NCBI GenBank assembly: GCA_020796225.1
Contig: CM036760.1
Coordinates: forward strand, 2,168,501-2,232,500
From: Arion vulgaris
Lineage: Eukaryota; Mollusca; Gastropoda; Stylommatophora; Arionidae
Length of the DNA: 64,000 nt
Reading direction: 5' to 3'
The first letter of the stretch is position 1; every line of letters starts with the position of its first letter. The position numbers and the translations under genes were made by a program. Positions 55,780 through 64,000 of this stretch are shown here, piece by piece. The notes under the pieces are model-generated. The model was not told the DNA's origin. It made no database searches and saw only the letters and a list, made by a program, of their open reading frames with translations.

Positions 55780-56070
55780 TGTGCTAATAATAAGAATGAG
55801 AAAAATAGAAATATTTGGACATATCATAAGACTCTTAAGACAAGAACCGTTGGAGACGACCATAATAATGGATGGCATTAAAGTCTGCTACTTGTCTTCC
55901 ACCATTTACTTCTTTACAGAAGTGTTAGTGGGGGTTTATAGTGATATTGTGTGTGCTTGTTCTAATACACTTTGTAAGCTGCTATCATTTTAAGGCTGAC
56001 CTTGATGCCGTCGCTCCATATTTTTGCGTGGTCTTTCTCGTGTTCTGAACTCGTTATACTTTTCTCTGTG
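55780..56070. mobile_element. Two opposing RTE tail scraps
   Basis: Plus strand 55780-55885: IRMRKIEIFGHIIR, then QEPLETTIIMDGIK. Minus strand about 55975-56065: TRERPRKNMERRHQ, with GACGGCATCAAGGTC mirroring GATGGCATTAAAGTC on the plus strand. They look like inverted copies of one tail. Confidence 0.5.
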
Positions 56071-56159
56071 TGACTCTATATAGTAGACGATACTAGAGCA
56101 TTCTTGTCAGAAGTCCAAACCATGATGGTAATATGGAGAAAAGGAAGAGCAATGAGAAG

Positions 56160-57875
56160 ATGTATTTATTATGTGGTATTTGATATGCACAGAGAAATAA
56201 GACAAATGACAAGTAAGAAAATAATATAAAAAGTGGAGGATGTATCACAAACAAGAACAACCAACTTTTGTTTGAAATAACAGAAATATTGACAAGATGG
56301 ACAGAATATGTAACGGTTCTATTTGATGATCAAAGAAGCAGTAAACTCAGTATAAAGTGCAATGACAGCCCAAGAATATTAAAATCTGAAGTTGTAAGAG
56401 CAATTGAAACAATGAAGCGAGGAAAGGCTGCAGGATTGGACAATATTACTGTGGAAATGTTAATCTCCTTAGAGGATTTTGGTATTTCCACCATTACAGA
56501 TTTGTGCAATGATATATATAACACAGGATATATACCAAGAGACTTGAAGACATCAGTATTCATACCACTACCCAAAAGCCCAAAGCACAGGAGTGCACAG
56601 ACTATAAGACAATTAGCCTGATGAGCCACATAACAAAAATACTACTCAAGATCATACAATGAAAGAATTAAAAACAAGATAGACATAGAAGTAGGGGAAG
56701 AACAGTTTGGCTTTAGAAAGAACAAAGGAACAAGAGAGGCAATACTTAGTATAAGACTACTCGCTGACAAGTATATAGAAGTGCAAAAAGTATCTACTTG
56801 TGTTTCATCGATTATAGCAAAGCTTTTGACAGAGTCCAGCATGAAAAGCTAATCATATGTCTACAAGAAATAGGCCTAGATGGGGATGATATCAGACTAA
56901 TAAGCAACATATACTGGGAACAGACAGCAATAATAAAATATGAAAATAGCTACTCTCCATACATAGACATAAAGAGAGGAGTGAGACAAGGATGCATTCT
57001 GTCACCAAGCCTATTTAACATCTACACAGAGAAAATCTTCAAACAACTAGAGGGAATGCCAGGACTCAAAATCAATGGGAAAATAATAAATAACTTAAGA
57101 TATGCAGATGACACAGTATTGGTAGCAGAAAATGAACAAGATCTACAAGAACTAGTGGACCAATTGGACAGAACTAGCAAGGAATATGGATTAGATATTA
57201 ACATACAGAAAACAAAAACTATGGTAATCAACAAGGAAATGGAAAACCTAAAATGAATATAAAATACATGGAGAATTACTACATCAAGTAAAAAGCTTCT
57301 TATCTCGGTCAGATGATAACAGATGATGGCAGATGTATAACAGAAATTAAAAGAGAATAGGAATGGTCAAGGATAATTTCAATAGTATGAGAAGGTTACT
57401 GACATCCAAACAAATCACAAACAGGCTAAAAATGAGAATGATCAAATGTATATATCCTATATTAATGTATGGCTCGGAAATATGGACAATGAACAACCAG
57501 TTAGAAGACAGAATTGATGCATTTGAGATGTGGATATATAGAAGAATATGCAGAATTTCAGGGACAGAAAAACAGACAAATAAACAAGTTTTAGGAAAAC
57601 TAGGCATGAAGAAACAATTATTAAGAGAAATAAAATTCAGACAAGTAAAGTATTTTGGGCACATAAAAGACATGACACCATGATAAAACATTTACTAGAG
57701 GGAAAGTTGAGGGGGAAGAGCAAGAGGAAGACCGAGAGATAAATGGGAGGAAACTTTAAGAAATGGACAGGTTACAGTCTGGCAGTGTGCAACACCAAGG
57801 GAAAGACAGAGGATGCTGGAGATTCATTGCAGCGAACCTTCGATGTGGAGACGTCACCTGATGATGATGATGATT
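56160..57875 (+). mobile_element. RTE-clade LINE ORF2 relic, RT through C-terminus
   Basis: Order: pre-RT linker (ILTRWTEYVTVLFDD), RT fingers (GKAAGLDNITVEML, then YKTISLMSHITKI and EEQFGFRKNKGTREA) and motif A (CFIDYSKAFD). Motif B is RGVRQGCILSPSLFN and motif C LRYADDTVLVAE. The thumb follows (SYLGQMITDDGRC, after a break), then YGSEIWTMN, FEMWIYRRICRI, VKYFGHI, ARGRPRDKWEE and a (GATGATGAT) tail. Catalytic aspartates in motifs A and C are intact. The endonuclease is absent. Frame breaks near 56620, 56790, 57257, 57340 and 57680. Best preserved RTE copy in the window; still 5' truncated. Confidence 0.93.
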
Positions 57876-57941
57876 TGATTGAAATATCTCAGCAGTGCAG
57901 GGGGTGAAGGGGGATATATGACATTTGAGAGAGAGAAATTC

Positions 57942-58175
57942 TCATTTAGATGTTAGTTTGACAACGATTTATACATGATACGATATTGGATCATGTTCTT
58001 GCTACGTACATTTAGATGTTAGTTTGACAACGATTTATACATGATACGATATTGATCATGTCTTTAGACATTTAGATGTAGTTTGCAACGATTTATCATG
58101 ATTATGGATCATGCTGCATACAGAGGAAACGATTTATATATGATGGATCATGTTCTTGTACTGTACAGTTAGATA
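57942..58175. repeat. Degenerate tandem repeat, about 67-bp unit, 3 to 4 copies
   Basis: CATTTAGATGTTAGTTTGAC then AACGATTTATACATGATACG. Copy 1 to 2 spacing is 67 bp, and the next copies are shortened by base losses to about 60 and less. Confidence 0.8.
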
Positions 58176-58346
58176 TAGATATTTTAGTGGCCCCTGCTGC
58201 ATTAGGATGACTAGCTCAGACGGAAAAACCAATTCCCTTATATTGTGGGCTGGTTTTTGTATATGTTTGATAGAACACGGTAATCTTTTGTTGCAATTGT
58301 GCTCAATTCTATCAGTCCATGGTTATTTATTGATGAGAAATATGAA

Positions 58347-58672
58347 TAATACTGATATTCATTATTGTAAAACTGAACTTGTTACATAATACTGATATTC
58401 ATTATTGTAAAACTGAACTTGTTACATAATACTGATATTCATTATTGTAAAACTGAACTTGTTACATAATACTGATATTCATTAGTGTAAAACTGAACTT
58501 GTTACATAATACTGATATTCATTATTGTAAAACTGAACTTGTTACATAATACTGATATTCATTAGTGTAAAACTGAACTTGTTACATAATACTGATATTC
58601 ATTATTGTAAAACTGAACTTGTTACATAATACTGATATTCATTATTGTAAAACTGAACTTGTTACATAATGT
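58347..58672. repeat. Tandem array, 40-bp unit, about 8 copies
   Basis: Unit TACTGATATTCATTATTGTA then AAACTGAACTTGTTACATAA. Near identical apart from ATTATTG/ATTAGTG. Related to the 28-bp unit at 59284: TAGTGTAA...GAACTT..TACA is shared. Confidence 0.95.
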
Positions 58673-59283
58673 ACTGATTTCATTTTATTGTTTTTAAAAA
58701 TGAATCTTTATACAATAATAGTGAATAACTTCATTAGTGTAAATAGAACTTGTTACATAATACTGAATTGAATTATTGTGAAATGAGAACTTGTTACACA
58801 ATAGTGTAATTCATTATTGTAAAACTAATTGTGTACATAATACTATATCAATTATTGTAAATGAGAATTTTACAAAATAATGAAATATAACAATAGTGTA
58901 AGAGAACTTATACATAATAGTGATATTCATTATTGTAAAGTGGGAAATTATACACAATAGCTGAATTAATTTTTAATATGTAGAAACTGAACATTGTCTT
59001 ATATCTGATATTCATTAGTGTAAAACCACAGCCTGTTACATAATACTGATATTAATTACTGAACCAACTGCTGAACTATGTTACATAACTACATGATATT
59101 CATTTACACAGCGTAAACCTGAACTACCTGTTACATGAAACAGGTAGTTACATGAACCTACCAGCCGTAAGTTACTGAACTCAGGTAGTTACCTGAACTA
59201 CGCTATTACATATACCACAGCGAAGTTACATGACCCAATGTTACATTGAACTCTACCATCGTGTAGTTGTTTAAACCAGCTAA
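58673..59283. repeat. Scrambled zone mixing units of three neighbouring arrays
   Basis: Contains damaged pieces of the 40-bp unit (TACTGATATTCATTA), the 28-bp unit (AATAGTGTAA, GAACTTATACA) and, at 59150-59175, the 24-bp unit (CCAGCCGTAAGTTAC) whose clean array only starts at 60503. Many single-base losses. Looks like unresolved consensus. Confidence 0.7.
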
Positions 59284-60465
59284 GTTACCTTATACAACAA
59301 TAGTGTAATGTGAGAACTTATACAACAATAGTGTAATGTGAGAACTTATACAACAATAGTGTAATGTGAGAACTTATACAACAATAGTGTAATGTGAGAA
59401 CTTATACAACAATAGTGTAATGTGAGAACTTATACAACAATAGTGTAATGTGAGAACTTATACAACAATAGTGTAATGTGAGAACTTATACAACAATAGT
59501 GTAATGCGAGAACTTATACAACAATAGTGTAATGTGAGAACTTATACAACAATAGTGTAATGTGAGAACTTATACAACAATAGTGTAATGTGAGAACTTA
59601 TACAACAATAGTGTAATGTGAGAACTTATACAACAATAGTGTAATGCGAGAACTTATACAACAATAGTGTAATGCGAGAACTTATACAACAATAGTGTAA
59701 TGCGAGAACTTATACAACAATAGTGTAATGTGAGAACTTTTACAACAATAGTGTAATGCGAGAACTTATACAACAATAGTGTAATGTGAGAACTTATACA
59801 ACAATAGTCTAATGCGAGAACTTATACAACAATAGTGTAATGTGAGAACTTTTACAACAATAGTGTAATGCGAGAACTTATACAACAATAGTGTAATGTG
59901 AGAACTTATACAACAATAGTGTAATGCGAGAACTTATACAACAATAGTGTAATGTGAGAACTTATACAACAATAGTGTAATGCGAGAACTTATACAACAA
60001 TAGTGTAATGCGAGAACTTATACAACAATAGTGTAATGTGAGAACTTATACAACAATAGTGTAATGTGAGAACTTATACAACAATAGTGTAATGTGAGAA
60101 CTTATACAACAATAGTGTAATGCGAGAACTTATACAACAATAGTGTAATGCGAGAACTTATACAACAATAGTGTAATGTGAGAACTTATACAACAATAGT
60201 GTAATGCGAGAAATTATACAACAATAGTGTAATGTGAGAACTTATACAACAATAGTGTAATGTGAGAACTTATACAACAATAGTGTAATGTGAGAACTTA
60301 TACAACAATAGTGTAATGTGAGAACTTATACAACAATAGTGTAATGTGAGAACTTATCCCAACAATAGTGTAATGCGAGAACTTATACAACAATAGTGTA
60401 ATGATGAAACTTATACAACAATAGTGTAATTGAACAATTTATACAACAACAGTGTAATGCGAGAA
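59284..60465. repeat. Tandem array, 28-bp unit, about 42 copies
   Basis: Unit TGTGAGAACTTATACAACAA plus TAGTGTAA. TGTGAG and TGCGAG subtypes alternate irregularly. A few copies carry CTTTTACAAC or TAGTCTAA. Confidence 0.97.
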
Positions 60466-60502
60466 CACGCAACAGTAGTGTCTTATTTCCTAGACATTCT
60501 AT

Positions 60503-60862
60503 ATGAACCCACCAGCCGTAAGTTACCTGAACCCACCAGCCGTAAGTTACATGAACCCACCAGCAGTAAGTTACCTGAACCCACCAGCCGTAAGTTACCT
60601 GAACCCACCAGCCGTAAGTTACATGAACCCACCAGCCGTAAGTTACCTGAACCCACCAGCCGTAAGTTACCTGAACCCACCAGCCGTAAGTTACCTGAAC
60701 CCACCAGCCGTAAGTTACCTGAACCCACCAGCCGTAAGTTACCTGAACCCACCAGCCGTAAGTTACATGAACCCACCAGCCGTAAGTTACATGAACCCAC
60801 CAGCCGTAAGTTACATGAACCCACCAGCCGTAAGTTACATGAACCCACCAGCCGTAAGTTAT
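60503..60862. repeat. Tandem array, 24-bp unit, 15 copies
   Basis: Unit CTGAACCCACCAGCCGTAAG plus TTAC, with TTACCTG/TTACATG variants. A period divisible by three keeps frames open on both strands (160-codon plus-strand frame 60430-60912 with EPTSRKLP repeats). Its flanks have no coding character. Confidence 0.96.
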
Positions 60863-61039
60863 CGGAATCCAAGAGTATTCTAACTCAAAGTGTCTTCTAC
60901 GAAATCAGCTAGAATGTTCTAAGAAGAGAACAAGGAGTTTTGTGTGCAAGAACCCACAGAGGAAGCAACGAAAGTAACAAATATGATCAACAAATAAACA
61001 GGGTACAGGTATTAAGAGCTTCCGAAAAATAAATAGAGA

Positions 61040-61112
61040 AACACGGGACTCGAACCACTTACCCTCATTTCTTAAGACCCCAATCGTCTAGCCTAGCAAT
61101 ACGAGCGTCCTT
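61040..61112 (-). mobile_element. tRNA-like sequence, probable SINE head
   Basis: Minus strand: GGTTCGAGTCC is an exact B box, with TATTGCTAGGCTAGACGA about 35 nt upstream as an A-box-like element. Arms do not form a complete tRNA cloverleaf by eye, and no body of families B or C follows. Confidence 0.45.
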
Positions 61113-61195
61113 ACGAACACTTTTGCATCATTACACCAATAAGACACTAGACCAGAAGTTTTAAAGTGTCGTTAATATGAAAAACGTAGTTAGAA

Positions 61196-61433
61196 ACAGC
61201 TTTGCACAGGACAAGTGAAACAGCTTTGCACAGGACAAGTGAAACAGTTTTGAACAGGACAAGTGAAACAGCTTTGAACAGGACAAGTGAAACAGCTTTG
61301 AACAGGACAAATGAAACAGCTTTGTGCAGGACAAGTGAAACAGCTTTGCACAGGATAAATGACACAGCTTTGCACAGGACAAGTGAAACAGCTTTGAACA
61401 GGACAAGTGAAACAGCTTTGAACAGGACAAATG
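61196..61433. repeat. Tandem array, 24-bp unit, 10 copies
   Basis: Unit AGCTTTGCACAGGACAAGTG plus AAAC; TTTGCAC and TTTGAAC subtypes. Open frames in all phases follow from the period. Confidence 0.96.
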
Positions 61434-61554
61434 AGAAATGCAAAGAATGAGAATTTGTAAAATTTGTTCGAGATTAATCACAAACAACATACAAACTCTA
61501 CTAGTCACTTAGAGAATACAATGTTAATAACACAAGCAGACAAACTCTACTAGT

Positions 61555-61622
61555 CCTTAGAAATGAAATGAAAATAGGCATATCTTAGCAGACAATCATA
61601 TAGTAACAGTCGTTGATTTCAG
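61555..61622 (-). mobile_element. Collapsed SINE C piece inside array
   Basis: GAAATGAAATGAAAATAGGC, then ATATC and ACAGTCGTTGATTTC match the low-coordinate end of the full SINE at 61722, with its middle missing. The array-SINE junction (CTTAGAAATGAAATGAAAAT) is the same as at the full copy. Confidence 0.65.
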
Positions 61623-61721
61623 ACATTTAATAACACAAGCAGACAAACTCTACTAGTCACTTAGAGAATACAATGTTAATAACACAAGCAGCAGACAAAC
61701 TCTACTAGTCGCTTAGAAAAT

Positions 61722-61972
61722 GAAATGAAAATAGTGGCATATCCTTTACAGGACGTACCCATCACCTATAGTAAACTAGTCGTTGATTTTCTAGGCACCA
61801 CTTATACGTTCATTAGTTTGTCATTGCTTTCTGAAGGTGGGTCTATGTTTACGTTTGTTAAAAATCCCACGGAAGTCAAATTTGTACCAAATTTGTCACC
61901 GTGGGGTTTGTATCAGTCGCTTAGGTTTGATCAGCTCACTACGCTTGAACACAGACGCTCACAGAATAGCAC
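61722..61972 (-). mobile_element. tRNA-derived SINE family C inside 52-bp array
   Basis: GTGGCATATCCTTTACAGGA, GTCGTTGATTTTCTAGGCAC, CACTTATACGTTCATTAGTT. The tRNA-derived head (complement near 61900-61960) is diverged. CTTAGAA flanks both sides, which may be a short target-site duplication or simply array sequence. Confidence 0.85.
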
Positions 61973-63429
61973 TTAGAATACAATGTTAATAACACAAGCA
62001 GCAGACAAACTCTACTAGTCACTTAGAGAATACAATGTTAATAACACAAGCAGACAAACTCTACTAGTCACTTAGAGAATACAATGTTAATAACACAAGT
62101 AGCAGACAAACTCTACTAGTCATAGAATACAATGTTAATAACACAAGCAGCAGACAAACTCTACTAGTCATAGAATACAATTTAATAACACAACAGCAGA
62201 CAAACTCTACTAGTCACTTAGAATACAATGTTAATAACACAAGCAGCAGACAAACTCTACTAGTCACTTAGAGAATACAATGTTAATAACACAAGCAGAC
62301 AAACTCTACTAGTCACTTAGAGAATCAGTAATAACTAGCAGCAGACAAACTCTACTAGTCATTAGAGAATCAATGTTAATAACAAAGCAGCAGACAAACT
62401 CTACTAGTCACTTAGAATACAATGTTAATAACACAAGCAGCAGACAAACTCTACTAGTCACTTAGAGAATACAATGTTAATAACACAAGCAGACAAACTC
62501 TACTAGTCATAGAGATACAATGTTAATAACACAAGCAGCAGACAAACTCTACTAGTCATGAGAATACAATGTTAATAACACAAGCAGCAGACAAACTCTA
62601 CTAGTCATAGAATACAATGTTAATAACACAAGCAGCAGACAAACTCTACTAGTCATGAGAATACAATGTTAATAACACAAGCAGCAGACAAACTCTACTA
62701 GTCACTTAGAGAATACAATGTTAATAACACAAGCAGACAAACTCTACTAGTCACTAGGAATACAATGTTAATAACACAAGCAGCAGACAAACTCTACTAG
62801 TCACTTAGAGAATACAATGTTAATAACACAAGCAGCAGACAAACTCTACTAGTCACTTAGAGAATACAATGTTAATAACACAAGTAGCAGACAAACTCTA
62901 CTAGTCACTTAGAGAATACAATGTTAATAACACAAGCAGCAGACAAACTCTACTAGTCACTTAGAGAATACAATGTTAATAACACAAGCAGACAAACTCT
63001 ACTAGTCACTTAGAGAATACAATGTTAATAACACAAGCAGACAAACTCTACTAGTCATAGGAATACAATGTTAATAACACAAGCAGCAGACAAACTCTAC
63101 TAGTCACTTAGAGAATACAATGTTAATACACAAGTAGAGACAAACTCTACTAGTCACTTGAGAATACAATGTTAATACACAACAGACAAACTCTACTAGT
63201 CACTGAGAATACAATGTTAATAATACAAGAGCAGATTAAACCAACAACAAAACTATCATTACTGTCTGTAATATCACTTTGTGGACGGTATAGGACAGAA
63301 GGTACATGAGCTTGTAGAATTGAATGGCTATATAGCTAGTGCAATCACCGTGATACTGTTCAGCTTATGTTTTCTTGACAAGTGTAAATAGTAGGAATTG
63401 ATAACACAGTCAATGGAAATATGGTAGTA

Positions 63430-63657
63430 GTGGCCTAGGGGTTAGTGACTCGTCTATTAACCCCGACGTTCTGAGTTCGAATCACGCTGCGGACAGTTTG
63501 CTTGCAAATTGTTTCCGTTGATTTTAACAAAGGACGATGGCGCCACCCGTTCAGAAAGCAATGGCAAACTACTGAACGTATAAGTGGTGCCTAGAAAATC
63601 AACGACTTGGTTACTGTGGTTGATGGCTACGTCCTTTGGGATATGCCACGATTTTCA
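63430..63657 (+). mobile_element. tRNA-derived SINE family C, well preserved
   Basis: A-box-like TGGCCTAGGGGTTAGTGA, B-box-like GAGTTCGAATC at 63473, then CAAAGGACGATGGCGCCACC, AAGCAATGGCAAACTACTGA, GTGCCTAGAAAATCAACGAC and 3' end GGATATGCCACGATTTTC. Nearly identical over most of its length to the copy at 48443, so the two are of similar age. Confidence 0.92.
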
Positions 63658-63861
63658 TTTCATTTGATATTCGAGAAGTTGAAAGTAAGTATAGAAGTAG
63701 CATTGTGCTGTACGTATGTAAATGGAAACTGTAATTGTACTGAACATCGAAATATGAACGTGTTGAGCTCAAGATAATAATTACAAAGAATGAGTAAGTT
63801 GTGACAAGATAAATGGTGTCCAGAAGAAGATAAAGTCTTGATATAAAACAATGAACTTATG

Positions 63862-64000
63862 TGACAGCTTAGAACATCTACTTCATTTCCTGACAGCTTA
63901 GAACATCTACTTCATTTCCTGACAGCTTAGAACATCTACTTCATTTCCTGACAGCTTAGAACATCTATTTCATTTCCTGACAGCTTAGAACATCTACTTC
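63862..64000. repeat. Tandem array, 29-bp unit, continues beyond window
   Basis: Unit CTGACAGCTTAGAACATCTA plus CTTCATTTC, at least 4.7 copies at the window edge. Confidence 0.95.

Larger units (their letters stand above)
61491..63235. repeat. Tandem array, 52-bp unit (47-52), interrupted by a SINE
   Basis: Unit ACTCTACTAGTCACTTAGAG then AATACAATGTTAATAACACA and AGCAGCAGACAA. Units with AGCAG or AGCAGCAG (48 or 52 bp class) alternate. Base losses cluster at 62100-62400 and 63120-63235. Family C SINE at 61722-61972 and a collapsed SINE piece at 61555-61622 lie inside. Confidence 0.95.

Noticed and set aside
60430..60912. 160-codon EPTSRKLP repeat protein
   Set aside because: A 24-bp array with open frames in all phases on both strands; the flanking residues have no protein-like character.
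63430..63500. Functional tRNA gene
   Set aside because: The A and B boxes belong to a SINE head with a SINE body attached, and the same head occurs in other SINE copies. No full cloverleaf is seen.

Overview
This is a eukaryotic, almost certainly invertebrate metazoan, window made of transposable-element debris and tandem repeats. It is AT-rich. I found no intact cellular gene, no operon-like layout and no rRNA or free-standing tRNA gene. The taxon cannot be fixed from the sequence. The mix (RTE-clade LINEs, RNase-H-bearing I/Jockey-type LINEs, Penelope-like elements with a GIY-YIG domain, Ty3/gypsy, mariner, several SINE families) fits arthropods or lophotrochozoans. Roughly 24 kb, close to 40 percent, is tandem array (summed by eye).

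Layout. 1-14.4 kb: RTE tails, an inverted I-type LINE fragment, SINE-like copies and short arrays (46, 34, 44, 24, 39, 29, 15, 26, 12 and 39 bp units). 14.48-18.16 kb: an internally deleted Ty3/gypsy retrotransposon with near-identical LTRs. 18.7-21.5 kb: two paralogous LINE 3' ends, one carrying satellites inside its coding tail, the other carrying a SINE. 21.8-22.7 kb: a TTAA-bounded MITE candidate hosting another SINE. 23.2-24.5 kb: a Penelope-like 3' half with GIY-YIG endonuclease. 24.7-27.9 kb: an RT plus RNase H LINE lying inside a broken 75-bp satellite. 28.7-30.3 kb: a two-block 45-bp array. 31.0-39.0 kb: one RTE copy blown up to about 8 kb by three satellites inside its reading frame, including about 147 copies of a 49-bp unit with higher-order structure. 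40-42.9 kb: 30-34-bp and 36-bp arrays and a palindromic GATA-ended element. 43-44.6 kb: a second Penelope end and an RNase H relic. 46-47.7 kb: a mariner transposase relic split by an RTE insertion with a 10-bp target-site duplication. 49-52.7 kb: about 160 copies of a 23-bp AT-rich unit. 53.9-54.2 kb: a weak candidate first exon. 56.2-57.9 kb: the best RTE reverse-transcriptase relic. 57.9-64 kb: consecutive arrays with embedded SINE copies.

The main observation is that several arrays here are amplified pieces of transposon coding sequence, still flanked by the rest of the element they came from. At one locus a paralogous copy in the same window shows the array-free state. This suggests that dead LINE 3' ends seed new satellites here. 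A second theme is local base-drop decay in many arrays plus homopolymer frameshifts in a young-looking LTR element. That pattern may reflect long-read consensus error, so pseudogene calls should be read with this in mind.
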